Assembly: GCF_964340395.1 (NCBI RefSeq)
Contig: NC_135554.1
Span: 15,237,592 to 15,301,591 of the forward strand
DNA: 64,000 nucleotides
Reading direction: 5' to 3'
Source: Glandiceps talaboti
Lineage: Eukaryota > Hemichordata > Enteropneusta > Spengelidae
Of the stretch, positions 36,465 through 49,393 are shown one piece after another (position 1 is the stretch's first letter; each line of letters begins with the position of its first letter). The position numbers and the translations under genes were made by a program. The notes under the pieces are model-generated. The model had not been told where the DNA came from and did no database searches. It saw nothing but the letters and a program-made list of their open reading frames with translations.

Positions 36465-37796
36465 GACTGACTGACTGACTGACTGACTGACTGACTGACT
36501 GACTGACTGACTGACTCTATTCTTGTGTTTGCTTCTCTTTGTTTGACATCTGTGAACAAAAGGACTGGTCGGAGTTTTCTGACAATAGCCAGAAATTCAT
36601 TTTTAGCCTTTGTATTAAATACTTCGTACTTTGTTTTTGTTTAGCCAACAGTTGTGTCTCCACAGAAAAAGCATGATAAGGGACGAACCGCCAATCGGCG
36701 GCTAAGTTCAAGATTCCTTATGGCCAACCGGATCAACGTCAACGAAGAGAAAATACTAGCATCGAAGATAAAGGTACTGGAAGGTGGCGTGCACCGTAGT
36801 ATGGTGAAACATTTCGAGGAGCGATCAAATCTGATCAGCATCGTCGAACAACTTCACTCTGACATGCGAGCAACTGTTGCTGATGGTGATGTTTCCGATC
36901 TTATCGGCGACACAGTCGGTCATAGTCAAAGTACGGACAAAGCCGAGGAAAGGGAAGAAACCACTCACGATTCATCAATGTTTCGGTCATTCACAACCAC
37001 AAATCCACAATATTCACTTAAATCATTACGCAGCGATAGCATAAGTAGCGATAGTAATAACGTATCCGAGGACACACTGATGCTACAAAAGAAAGGCCTG
37101 TCACGGAAACAACCGATGATCCGAAGTTTTACCGACGTAGGTGTGATATCAGACTCGGATGATGAAAGTTGTACATACGTTCGAAAGATAATTCCCGAAA
37201 ACCTGTCTAATGATGTGTATAATCGCAATCAAAATCGACGTAAAAACTACGTATTTACTCGACTGAAGGTGTCTGCAAAAGGTAGACACTTAAAGACGTT
37301 CTTCGAATCAAGAAACTCGAAAACACCAACAGAGAGATACACTGCAGCTGACAAACAGAGATACTTTAAGGATAAGTGTGTCGTTCATCCAGTGACGGCA
37401 ACACGGGACTATTTCCCGAGATCGTCTTCACCGGTCACTACCTACCACCAGCGCTTAACTTCGCCGAGGCTACGCCGTCCTATTTCCAACAGTGTATTAT
37501 TTGCCGTTCCCCAAAAAGATAAACCTGGAAATTTGGCATCTCCTCTGAGAGAAAACCAAGATACGATATTTCCAGACATAACCCTCCAAAGCAGGAATAC
37601 ACAGAATGCAGGAAGGCGTGGAACAGCAGTATCGGCAACAATGGAGTCGCGGCCCCACTGGTATCCGCAAGACAAGGAGTATTCAGCTGCTCTGAAAGAA
37701 TGCTATCGGAAGAAATACCTGCAATCCTGCACCGAAAAGCTTTCCGATAGAGTCCAATCTTTTCTGGTGAAACCGTTACCTGGAGAAACGAGTTAA
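36077..37796 (+). CDS. Uncharacterised 386-residue protein (2 exons), possible ciliary gene
   Basis: Exon 1 (36077-36085) encodes Met-Ser-Lys and ends AAG|GTAAGT; exon 2 (36645-37796) begins after TTTTGTTTAG and runs to TAA. The join keeps phase 0. The exon-2 frame is GC-richer than its flanks and long enough to be real beyond doubt. I do not recognise a family. Residues 31-80 (NRINVNEEKILASK, FEERSNLISIVEQLHSD) are likely helical or coiled-coil. Residues 95-170 are Ser/acidic and disordered, with SDSDDES and repeated SISSDSNN-type tracts. The C-terminal half is basic (RYTAADKQRYFKDKC, YHQRLTSPRLRRP) and ends with HWYPQDKEYSAALKECYRKK and SFLVKPLPGETS. No signal peptide or membrane segment. 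Two exact X-boxes upstream suggest RFX control and a ciliary role; that is inference. The MSK start has no alternative Met in frame until residue 29, so a further 5' exon cannot be excluded. Confidence 0.85.
36405..36515. repeat. (TCTG)n followed by (ACTG)n in intron 1
   Basis: About 15 TCTG units change to about 13 GACT units at 36463-36465 by a single-base step. It lies inside the 559-base intron of the 386-residue gene. Confidence 0.97.
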
Positions 37797-38087
37797 AATT
37801 GCGTATTTTTGATTGGAGAGTACGTAACTTTGCAGTTATACAATGACAACGGTCAGGAACAAAGATTAGTATAACATGTACCTTTTAAGGCTTTCAAAGT
37901 GACAAAGGCAACACATAGATATTTGTAGAATCCTGAAGCCAAATATTATAATGCTAGTCCGTATACGGTTTGTATAGTGTATGCATTCATTTGTACATGT
38001 ACTATGTACATACATATAAGTTCTTTTATATCGATTCATGCATCCGTCTGTCGAGGTATGTCCTTCAACCATTCTATATGTGTATGG

Positions 38088-38091
<4 letters not shown>

Positions 38092-38173
<82 letters not shown>

Positions 38174-38421
38174 TTTCCGCCTGCCCGTATGTATGTATGT
38201 ATGTATGTATGTATGTATGTATGTATGTATGTATGCATGCATGCATGTATGTATGTATGTATGTATGTATGTATGTATGTATGTATGTATGTATGTATGT
38301 ATGTATGTATGTATTTGTGAGTGTGTGGGTGGGTGTGTGTGTGCGTGCGTGCGCACGCATGTCTGTGTCTGTGTCTGTGTCTGTGTCTGTGTCTGTGTCT
38401 GTGTCTGTGTCTGTGTCTGTG
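38092..38421. repeat. Compound TCTG / TATG / GTGTCT array
   Basis: (TCTG)n 38092-38172, (TATG)n with a CATG interruption 38187-38314, and (GTGTCT)n 38358-38421. It probably lies in the 3' UTR of the 386-residue gene. All long frames across it are repeat artefacts. Confidence 0.97.
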
Positions 38422-38756
38422 TTGGTCTAATAGTCACTCTGTCAGTCCAATACTAGTCCCTCTGTAAATATCTTTTCTTTTTCTCTCATAAAGAAATATC
38501 GGATTAAGAATATGGCATGCTTAAACTTATTTTTCTAGGGAGTGAAAATATGTAATATTAAAAGTATTTTGAACAAAACCCGAAAGCGAAAATATCATTA
38601 ACCAATGAATATTTTAGTGTTCTGAACTTGATATTCGTTTATATTTTTTCCGGAAACATTTTATTTGCACACTTTGTAATTGTTATGTAAGCGTTATACA
38701 ATTTATTTCATTTTATTTTACTGTTATGTTTTTATAGTGCGACCTGTACAACATAC

Positions 38757-38815
<59 letters not shown>
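38757..38815. repeat. (CTGT)n microsatellite
   Basis: About 15 units of CTGT, again downstream of the 386-residue gene. Confidence 0.97.
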
Positions 38816-38874
38816 ATCTCGTTTTGAGCCATTAGTTACTGATTGAACGGTGTACCAAGTCCTGTGTGATTGAA

Positions 38875-38880
38875 AATAAA
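38875..38880 (+). terminator. Candidate poly(A) signal of the 386-residue gene
   Basis: AATAAA is the first clear plus-strand hexamer seen after the stop, 1.08 kb downstream. If used, the 3' UTR contains the TCTG and TATG arrays. Confidence 0.3.
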
Positions 38881-41875
38881 TTTTCAGATTGAAAATCTTG
38901 TAAAAGTGACATTTGTATCAGTTTCTCATGACCTATCAAAACAATCATGCATTTGGCCTTTTTGCGATGATAAAATATGTACGCCCTCTATGGCCAAATC
39001 GGGGGAAATATCGTAGTGCCTTTATAGCTTTATCCATAGACCCTTCTGGGTGGAGGGTCTATGCTTTATCCATGATCAATAATATTGGGGGGAGGGGTGC
39101 GTCATTTGTTTGTTAGGTTGGTTAGTTGGCTTGGATTTCCTTTTTTTAAATTTTATTTGCATTTCATGAGTATTTCTGAAAGTCAAATGTCAAGTTGAAA
39201 TTTTGTATCATCAACCTCTTTCGTAACAAGTTCTATGAATATAAATTGTCTATATTGTTAGTAGATTTTCTCGAGGGCATGGAATTCTACATTTCACACA
39301 TAACTAGAATTCATATTGATCAATGTTGACGTTGTTGGGAATGGTGATTAGGGCATGAAATTCACAGACCACAAGAGTGTATACATGTATTTAAGTCAGT
39401 AAGAAAACTGATCCACATTTCAAACAAAACTAAAATTCATATTGATCATGACATTGATCGGTGTTTACTATTGAGAATGGTCATTAGGGCATGGCAACTC
39501 CTAAAGACTTAATATGGTTTGCATTAATTATTTGGCCATATACATGCGTTATGTAAATTTAGACTTTAATGACCTTGAAGATTACACTTGGAACTAGCAG
39601 GCAGGCACTTCACTTCGGAGGGAAGTCAATGAACGAGGCATATACTAAGTGCTTGCCATATGGTTCTAGTGTAGACTTTCGACTTGAGCATAAACTGTGT
39701 GCAGTCTGGACTAATTCCCTAAAGTTCAAGTAGAGATCCCGGTACAGAAGTTGAGTCGGTACAGAAGATATAAGATGTGAGAGTGATTCGAGTGTACGTA
39801 GTTACTTTGTCTGTCAGCTGAGTGCGAAGATCGAAAAGTAACAGTTACATGATCTGTCAGCTATGTCCGAAGGTTAGAGTAACACGTAGTTCCATTTTAT
39901 TTTTTATTTAAATATTAGGCCTAAAACAATTGTGTGGTTCTGATTACGCTCAAATTAGAATAAGGTAGGGTATGTAGATTGTTTATCTATTTTTTTTTAA
40001 ATATTTTTTTTTCATGTGTGGGTGTCTAGTTCAGGTAGTTATTATGTTTTGCGTTGTTTTCTATATGGTCTCTGTATTATTGGTTTACATTACAGCTTTA
40101 TATTCGTCTTTTTAATTTGATTTCACTTTCCGCATCCACTATTTCTCGCAAGATTTTAGTATTTTTTTCTTTTGAATACATCAAAAAAATGTTTAGAGTC
40201 GGCAGTGAAAAACTAAGTGGGGTCAGGTAACCGGAACCAAACAATTTTTTTAGGCCATACGTCGATTCGGAGAATAATTGATTAGCTAATACCACCCACA
40301 TGTACAATTCGTGTAACAAACAATATAAAGTTCAAAGCAACACTGACCTGTTGTGGCGCCGTACAACGTAGGGATCTCATTACCAATTCAAAACCGTCCA
40401 CAGAACGAAATCGTCGGCTCAAATATGCCAACCAATAAGGATCTACGAAGTCATGCAGTTAGCTGGCGTCTAATTGCTACAATGCATGTTGAAGGTCGGT
40501 CACAATTTCATAATTTCTGTGAAACAAATATTTGGACTATTACAAATGTTTTAATATGGATTACATGTTCTACTCTAGTTGAATCATATTTGCATTGCAT
40601 AATACAGGGATTGGCCATTCGATATAAGTGGGCGGGGAGGGTAGGGTGTATTCGACCGTGGAAATGAAATATTTCCTGATGCTTCGAGGGACAAAAAATT
40701 GTCCTTCATGTCCCAGGAATACGACAATGCATTGAGATTAGTATTTTTGGAACACAAACGAAACTAATGAGTTATAAACATAAGCACTGCCTGACTTCAT
40801 TTCGAGTTCAACAATGACCCTTAGATGGTCAAAAGAAATGGGTTTTATCAACTCAAATCTATCCATGTTTGTTCCCAACAGCTTTACACCCTTTTACGCT
40901 ATATTTGTTTGGTGTTTTGCTTTATGTGTTTACTTACTTATTTTTTAAATGTAATTTTATTTCTGGATTTGTAATTGTTTTGTGTTTACTTTGAATCAAA
41001 GTTTATAACAGAATGTAATTATATCATTTATGCTGTCTATTTCGTTCCACTTTGTGTATCATTTCCAGGTAATTATATGGTATAATTTTTTTCACCGGTT
41101 TGACAATTTGTAATGCACTGTAGCGTGTATATTGTTTTATAATATTGTATAACATTGTGTTACGTAATTTATTATTTTACATTTCATTGATTTGTTTTAT
41201 CATGGCCTCATCGCACACAACATGTTATTTTCCTGTGATATGTTGGTTTTTGGAATGTTGTCAACCGATTTATAGATTAAAACAATACTTTCCGCTCAGT
41301 TTATTTAAAACAGTTTGAATAAGTGGTTGTTTAAATACACAACAGAAAGGGGAAACGTTTTAAAAATAGTAGTTATTTAACCCACTTTGACAGATGTTGC
41401 CGCACATCTGCATAGCTCTTCTGTATCATTGACAGCTATTCATGAGAATGAATTATTTCACTATATATAATCAACCTGAAAAAACGAATTCTAAAGTTTA
41501 GTCGAACGAGGGGAGAACTGCTGGTCACAAGTACAATGGCAAGTTAAAAATAAAATAAAATAAAAATAAAAATAAAATAAAAATACCCACCCTGGTTTAA
41601 ACGATTATACACGTATTGCGTTTGACATCTTAATTTATGTATTGAATAAAATTGTGTGTGACTGTGTTTTAGCACAAAAATAATTATCAGCTGCAGCGAA
41701 TCCATTGTAATACATGTAGAGCCAAAGATCCGAGCAATAATCAAATGTAGTAAAGACCAAACTAATCATGCAGGGAGAAACAAAGTGTTTATTTGTCTGT
41801 GTATTCCCAAAAGGTTAATAAATAAGCGCATAGTCTTGAAAGAACCAAGTTACCCATTTTGTTTTCAAATTTTTT
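38881..41875. other. No supported gene
   Basis: AT-rich. It includes a small fold-back (next entry), an imperfect 45-base duplication around GTCAGCT (about 39815-39880) in a GC-richer patch, and a 104-codon plus frame at 40353-40667 with no domain. A (TAAAA)-rich stretch lies at 41545-41585. Confidence 0.4.
39035..39063. repeat. Small perfect fold-back
   Basis: CATAGACCCT (39035-39044) pairs with AGGGTCTATG (39054-39063) across a 9-base loop. It could be the palindromic end of a MITE. No borders were found. Confidence 0.6.
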
Positions 41876-41980
41876 AATTTATTTTGATAATTTATTTTCA
41901 TTGTTTGAATCAAGAGTATTCTCAAATGTATAATTGTTGGTGTATGAAGTACTTGTACTTTGAATCTGTAAGTAAGTTGG

Positions 41981-42063
<83 letters not shown>

Positions 42064-42185
42064 TATACCCTTTATTGATGTATTTAAAATTGGTACTTTA
42101 TTAACAACAATACATGTTAATCATTATGTTAATTCACTAATAGCAGATGTAAACGTACCTAGTGACATCTTTGTTTCACACACGT
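41876..42185. repeat. ~310-bp direct repeat, copy 1 (left flank of LINE)
   Basis: It runs from TAATTTATTTTGATAA to CACACACGT and contains a (GA)n array at 41983-42063. It is matched by 43514-43806 with few substitutions. The last base shared with copy 2 touches the (TAA)n tail of the LINE. Confidence 0.9.
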
Positions 42186-43513
42186 GTAATAATAATAATA
42201 AAGTGAATTTATAATGCGCCTGTTTTCCGAAGAGCTCCAGGCGCAGACACAGAACTGCTAACAAAATGAGAGGATACAGAGGAACAACGGAAAACATGGA
42301 AGGATGTAGAAAGAAGTATGTAGGTGAGTGAGAGTTAAGATTGAAATAGGTTTAAGTTTTATGGGCAGAGTGGAAGGAAGACTTAGAGTGAGAGTGACGA
42401 AGACTGTGTGGGGAAGACTGTTCCAAATTGAAGGAGCAGTGTAAGCAAAGGAATGCTCGCCGAGCTTCTTAGTGACAAATGGTATATTTAGGATGCGTGT
42501 ATCGGAAGAAGACCTAAGTTGTCTATGCATGGGAGCATAAAGTTGAAACAGATGTCAGAGAAAGATATTCAGGACCGGTTACCTTCAACGCGTCATAACA
42601 AACAGAAGAAACCTTGTATTGTATGCGAGAGTTGATTGGTAACCAATGCAAAGAGTATAGAAGTGGTTCGGCGTGGTCAAACTTTGTGGCTTTGCACACA
42701 AGGCATACAGCTGCATTATGTACGCTCTGTAGCTTGTTAATAAGGTTCTTAGGACAACCAGAAGGAAGATTAATACTGTAACTGTACGTGCAAGCCAAGC
42801 GAGAAAGAACAAACGCACAGACGACAGTCTCTGCGGCCTGTTGCGTTAGAAAATGACGGATTGATGCAATCTGACGAAGGTGCATATACAACAGATTACA
42901 GACATTCTGACACATGCTCTGCTATGTTTAAATGACAGTCAAGAGTTACTCCAAGGTTCTTGACGCTAGAGGAAAAGTACACATCATGATCAGCATCACC
43001 GACATGGATGTGAGTGGGGAAAGACCCTTTAGAGGTCAGCCTAAGTGACATGATAAGCATAGGTTCGATTTTACTGTCGTTTAGTTGGAGTGTGTTGTGA
43101 GTCATCTATGTTTTAACACCATAGATACAATGGGGTAGTACGCGACGCAGTACTACTTTTGACTGTCTACAGCCCCAGGGGAGAGATCACCAGGGGTAAA
43201 TTAAGTCAAAGGTGGAACTACATCTCATACTCACCACATTTACACATCCTCTGCTCAAGATTTACCCCGGTGAAAACACGTGGTAAAATGTGACTTTTCG
43301 TATAGTGGATGCTTTTTTGAGAAGAGCTGTTACAAGTTTTGAAAACAGTTGGGAAAGAACCAGAAGAGAGTGAGTTATTAATCATTGGTGTTAGGAAGGG
43401 TAGCAAGGTAACGAGACATTCAACTAGTAAGTGAGTTGGAAAGGATAAGATCACAAGTTTTATTGAATTATTTTTCTAACAGCGTCATCAGAAACCTGGT
43501 CAAAATTTACATG
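42186..43513 (-). mobile_element. 5'-truncated LINE (CR1/Jockey-like) with internal deletion
   Basis: Minus-strand remnants of a non-LTR retrotransposon. From the 5' side (right): FDQVSDDAVRKII, then PTHLLVECLVTLLPFLTPM and SLSSGSFPTVFKT (43454-43330, entry to the reverse transcriptase); then, after loss of most of the RT core, HNTLQLNDSKIEPMLI and VKNLGVTLDCHLNIAEHV (43105-42900); then NLINKLQSVHNAA, LHWLPINSRIQYKVS, SSSDTRILNIPFV and APSIWNSLPH (42860-42400). The 3' UTR ends GCGCATTATAAATTCACTT followed by (TTA)n. Several frame breaks and the deletion near 43110-43215 show it is dead. It sits exactly between two direct repeats. Confidence 0.9.
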
Positions 43514-43620
43514 TAATTTTATTTTGATAATTGATTTTCATTGTTTGAATCAAGAGTATTCTCAAATGTATAATTGTTGGTGTATGAAGTACTTGTACTT
43601 TGAATCTGTATGTGAGTTGG

Positions 43621-43683
<63 letters not shown>

Positions 43684-43806
43684 TAAGACCCTTTATTGAT
43701 GTATTTCACTTTCGTAGTTTATTAACAACAATACATGTTAATAATTATGTTAATTCACTAATAACAGCTGTAGACGTACCTCGTGACATCTTTGTTTCAC
43801 ACACGT
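43514..43806. repeat. ~293-bp direct repeat, copy 2 (right flank of LINE)
   Basis: Same sequence as 41876-42185, with a shorter (GA)n array (43623-43684) and scattered substitutions. The homology starts where the LINE's truncated 5' end stops. Confidence 0.9.
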
Positions 43807-44144
43807 ATACACTGTTTAATTACAGCTTTATTGTTGTAAATGATCAAGTACGTGCATAACATCATCTATACTTCTATATTTTGTATTTATTTGCATATAT
43901 TATCATTTCCTTTGTTTGTTTCAGATATCTTAAGTAAAACCAGTTATGTAAAACTATAGTGAGTTAATCCATATTTCAGAAACCACTGCCTTATATGAAA
44001 TGAAATCCAACCAACACGTTGTATGTGATGAGTTTTGGAACTACTTTATTGTTAACTCAATGATATGTATATCAGTACTGAGTTATTAGTAGCCTCATCA
44101 CTGGCGTATTAATATATAAGAAGTTACATGTGCTATTTCCGAAC

Positions 44145-44282
44145 ATGGCGGACTGTAATAGAGTTGTAGTGTTTAGTTCTAAGACGAAACCTCTCATTGT
44201 TTTGTGTAAACCGTGTACTTTGGTGTGGAAGTATCACAGGGTAATTGATAAAATCGACAAGTTTTTGAACGAATTCCATTGA
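44145..44282 (+). CDS. Candidate small ORF or first exon (YY1-like ATG context)
   Basis: AACATGGCGGAC resembles a YY1 site overlapping a start codon, common at animal promoters. The frame reads MADCNRVVVFSSKTKPLIV and continues for 45 codons to a stop. A weak donor T|GTAAAC after IVL would give the phase needed to enter the sulfotransferase exon at 46836. The stronger AGG|GTAATT donor does not fit that phase. It may instead be an independent 5' UTR. Confidence 0.25.
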   Translation: MADCNRVVVFSSKTKPLIVLCKPCTLVWKYHRVIDKIDKFLNEFH

Positions 44283-45450
44283 TAAATGATATTGATAAAA
44301 CTGTCACAGATATGTTTTATACATGTATGATTGTAACTTGCATATTACTAATTAGCATAATTGATTATATTTCTAAATTAGGTTCCGCATCGTACAGAAT
44401 TTCAACAAATGTCGTGGCTCTATTGGCAGTATCAAGATAATAATAGTTTATTTCTATTGTACGTCAGAGCCTCCAACTGAATTGCCACAATGTTACAATT
44501 GTTTATCAATGAAAAGGGAAATAACAAATTTATATTTTCAGAATCTTAAAAATAAACTGTAAAAAAACAGCAACGATAACAACAGCAACAGCAAAAAATT
44601 GTACATTAACACAACAACCCTAGACAAAAGACATCGAGTGGTCATTTACGAATTAGCTTATGTTTCGTTAATTGGCTGCAAGGACCGTCATCTAGCTTGC
44701 TGGATAATACACCAATTAACTAAGAGATATATCATTTAATGGATAAATTGGTCACATCATGTTATATGGCTGCCATGTTGAAATAACACCGTATCGAATA
44801 TAATACAACAAAACAACGGATAATATATTATCAAGTGCATAAAGTGAGCACAAACAATGAAGTCAGGGAAAATCATTGTGTGTGACATCATTAACCCGTG
44901 TCAAACATCTGTGGTCAAGAGGTTTTGGGGAGTGTTCAATATCAAATGATTAAACCACAACACATCACAGCAACGTTATAATTTGATTCAGCACTATAGT
45001 GATTATTCAATGATAAGTTCCCTATTGAAAAATCACATTAATATTTGGTTTTAAGGTCAGGTGTACACAGAAAATACACTAACTTTACCTTGAAAGGCTT
45101 ACCCTATCCACAGTTCTACATAACTGGTAAATTATGATGGAATCATGAACAAATTAACCTATTACGCCTGCTTAAATCTCTGAAGCAAAATTCATGGTAA
45201 CACATGGGCTGCTTTTTTGTTAATAAATTGCATGGGATCGCCGAGTTGAGTGGTGTTAATGGAATAAATCCTTGCAGTCAATTGAAAAAAATTCCTATAT
45301 TGACAGACCGTAGACACGAACAGTTTAGACAATTAACTATTATATAATAAATCACAAAATCATAAAATATTTATACACGTTATATCTATATAACTTATAT
45401 TTCGAATAAAAATGACAAGTTGGCGTCGTCATATATATAATTTATCACAA

Positions 45451-45560
<110 letters not shown>

Positions 45561-46039
45561 ATTTAAAACGGCTGTGGCAAGCCCATACACAAATATATAC
45601 ATATTTAGTACGACAATTTCAAAGATAACTAAAAGAAAAGTTGACTAGATCATACAGCTCAACCCAAAAGATTTCGAAAACTCTGACTATCTTTTGCGCC
45701 AGGATACTTATAAGATACATCAATATACATCATATGACTAAGTATTGAAACAAATCCACAAAACACTGAGATGCATTAAAATAGTAAAGATAAGTTATTC
45801 CACCAGTATTATGAATAACTTATGGTATCTGAATGGATTATCCAATTTCCTGAGCAGCAACTATCACAGCGATGCTGAAAATATACTCTTGATCTACATA
45901 GTCTACATAGTAAAGTAGTTGTAATTGTTGTTAAAGCTGTTTGATGCTCATAGGGTAACAGATGAAGATGACTATTTAAATAAAATGAACTGACAAGGTT
46001 CAGTTGATACGGTTCAGTAATGCTATAGGCATGGCAAAG

Positions 46040-46090
<51 letters not shown>

Positions 46091-46154
46091 GTGTGTGTGT
46101 GTGTGGCGAGTAAATAAATAAATGAATGAGAGACAGAGAGACAGGCAGAGAGAC

Positions 46155-46195
<41 letters not shown>
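46040..46195. repeat. Inverted (TCTG)n / (ACAG)n arrays
   Basis: (GTCT)n 46040-46090 with a GT tail to 46104, a short spacer rich in AAATA and GAGAGACAG, then (ACAG)n 46156-46195. The arms are reverse complements and could form a hairpin of about 40 base pairs. Confidence 0.95.
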
Positions 46196-46196
<1 letters not shown>

Positions 46197-46835
46197 GGAT
46201 GGAGGTGTCCAATACATTGCTGGTGACCATTCTGTTTGTTATAGTGAATAGCTATATAGAGGTGTCCAATAAACTACTGATCTTCTTGATAAGGACTTCA
46301 CTGAGAAATATAATGTTCACATTAATATTTGGGTTAATTACTAAATGGGATCCCAGAAAACTAGAGAAGAATTCTAGACACTGACAATAACAAATGTCAT
46401 ACAAAAAAGGGGAAACAATGGATTTTTATAGCCTATTGATGAAAAGGGCTTTTATTTCACCATCGTCCGAATCAAAGTTTCGTAATTTGGAAGTACGGGT
46501 CTAACTTACAAAACTACATTTGAGGAAAACAAAAAAGTACGAAAACATCTAAAATATTCAACTTAACAAACAAAGGAGCCGAATGGCGCATGGAAGATTT
46601 AAACAATAGCGTACGAAAAATCATTTTTGTGCAGTTCAAATACAGTTCAAGTATGACAAAGAATGTAATTAGAATACACATGTTCTCTAACCGGTTTTAA
46701 AACTATTGTTGTACATCGTATTATGCATATCAAATCATAGAATACAAACTTAGCCAAAACGAGCAACTTTGTTTTGTAACTTACATATAATTTAGATATT
46801 AAATTCACAACAACACTGTCTTTTTTATATTCTAG

Positions 46836-49315
46836 ATAAAGTTTATCGCTTATATCACAGAAGAAAACCTGTTGTCTTAACAGTATTGACATTTTACCTC
46901 ATGTTGTTGGTGTTGATATGTTACAACTTACAGTCGTTTGTACAAACGCCAAAATCAATGTGTCAGATCAATGGTTTGTACCAGATAAAACCTCAGGTAA
47001 TGTGTTTGGATTATTCAACTGACAAGACAAAATGTATGTATGTATGTATGTATGTATGTATGTATGTATGTATGTATGTATGTATGTATGTATTTATTAG
47101 GTGGCTTAACACCATTTTCATTTGGCGTTACACGCCGGAGAAAAGCACACAATTTTCCATGAATGTCTCTTGTTACATACTTATTGAATTTAGAAGGGAC
47201 ATTTTACACCACTCTTTAAAACTCCCATGAATGAATGCACTTTGATGGCAAGATGGTCATAAACATCATGACTCATCTGGATGCCTCGTGCTCTGTTACT
47301 CATTTTAATGATGGGTCAAGTCTTACTTATTTCATTTGTGATCGATGATCTGGCCACCCGAGACAAACTTATAGTTAGTTTATCTTATTTGTTCTTGACG
47401 CAGGATGAAATGGTGATTTATAATCGCGTTCGGAAGAGCGGAAGTCGAACAGTACTTAAAGTCATGTCAACACTCAGCAAACAGAATGGTTTCCAGTTGA
47501 ATTCTTCTTCGATTTACAGACTTATGAATGTTACTTTAGGAGAACAAGTATGTAAGAAAAACATTCGCACACACACGTGCGCGCACACAAACTCATATAC
47601 AATACAGTGCAATGCAATGCAATGCGAACAAATACAATACAATACAATACAATACAATACAATACAATACAATACAATGTAATACAGTGTAAATGCAAAC
47701 TCCATCGCTATGCAAGAGATTGAAGTAAAGTATGGCTGCCTTCAGCAGATGCCGTGTTTGATAATACAACCCATCAATCAAGAGAAGAAGAAAAATCCCC
47801 AAATATATCCCCTTGTTCTTCATGTAGTCCATGGATTCATATAATGAGATTTTGTGTATCACATCATAAAATGCTGATTTAACTAAAATGCATAGTAAAA
47901 ATGATAAAATTTATTTTAACAAGGTTCCTATATTACTTGTGTCACAGCCTATGAGAGAAAGTTTATCATGATAACTTAATTAATATGTGTCGATGAAGCA
48001 AAACAATCTTTTGTCCCATACTAAAAATGTCCCTTGTTTTCTTGTGCAAGGTGACAAACCTTCTCACTACGTATTACAGTATCGATGTCTTAAGTTCATA
48101 TGCAATGATATAAACATATAATCCGTAATTGATAACATTTTAAGTTTCTTTCTGTGTCAACGAAAACTTATCAATTTCCCTTCTTTATATTCATTTGAAA
48201 GGCTAAGTTGGTCAATTTTATTGAAAGCATCCGACCACCATTTATCTATGAGAGGCATATTCATTATCTCGATTTTTCAAGGTAAGTACTTAGTTTTTTA
48301 CCACACTGTAATATATTGATAGCTTTTCTGGAAGGCTATACAATAACACATTCCTATAAAATGAAATCCAAATGACACAAAGTGAATTGAATTAGTGTGT
48401 GACAAGTGTCACTAAGGATCTGATGCGAGATGAAGACTACCGTACATTGACCGTAATGTTGTTATGATGATGGTCAAATTATTCGGAATCTGCAAGTTTT
48501 CCGGTCTCTCTAAAACTCTTTGAGTAAAACGAACCAACGATTGTGTCCTCTTCAACCCAACTCTGTTACAATTTGAAAGCTAGTAGGATAGATGTCATTA
48601 TGTGAAGGATTTAATCCTATGTGCCTGTAGAAAAAACATTGGATTGTAAGTTTAGGTTTGTAACAGGGGTAGTCATTGTTAAACACTCTGAACACAAAGT
48701 CGGAGATCGTTATATACAAACTAACATTATTGATATCATTACTGTAGTATGGTAATTAAATATATTCTTCATATTTGTACCAAGACACAACTTCAGTTAT
48801 CAAGGTATGAAAACACAGACTACACAAGATGATGTTGACTTAAATAAAAACTTATCAGAAATATGAAGCGAGACAATAATCTTATTACACACATGTCTCT
48901 GCTGAAGAGGCGTCTTACAAACACATTGTTAATTTGAATTCATTTATTGACATTCGATTGTGTTGACTGGGGTTCCTCTTTACGTAGGTTTGGATATGGA
49001 CCACCAATTTACATAAACTTTATTCGTGATCCGTCAAATCGATTTGTGTCCGACTACTACTTTGAAAGATGGGGTGACGATATCAAAATTGACAAAGTAT
49101 TTAAAGGATCAGCCTCGGCAAAGAACAGAGTAAGTAATTTTCAAAGAAATTGTAAGACATACATACATATATACATATATGCATGCATGCGTACATCCAT
49201 ACACATGACATGTGTACATACATACATACATACATACATACATACATACATACATACATACATACATACATGATGTGCTTGCCCTTCGCACGTTGATAAG
49301 TGTGTGTTTAATTTC

Positions 49316-49393
<78 letters not shown>

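Noticed and set aside
40353-40667. 104-codon plus-strand frame as a gene
   Set aside because: Non-ATG opening in the frame as read, no motif, ordinary composition.
41876-43806. A pair of terminal repeats around an LTR-type element
   Set aside because: The repeats hold a GA microsatellite, lack TG...CA ends, and enclose a non-LTR LINE with a (TTA)n tail. Nothing of a retrovirus-like element was seen here or elsewhere in the window.
46884-46996. UST exon starting at the TTAACAG acceptor (46883)
   Set aside because: The upstream TATTCTAG acceptor at 46835 has a better pyrimidine tract and keeps the basic residues that normally precede a type II anchor, so 46836 was preferred.
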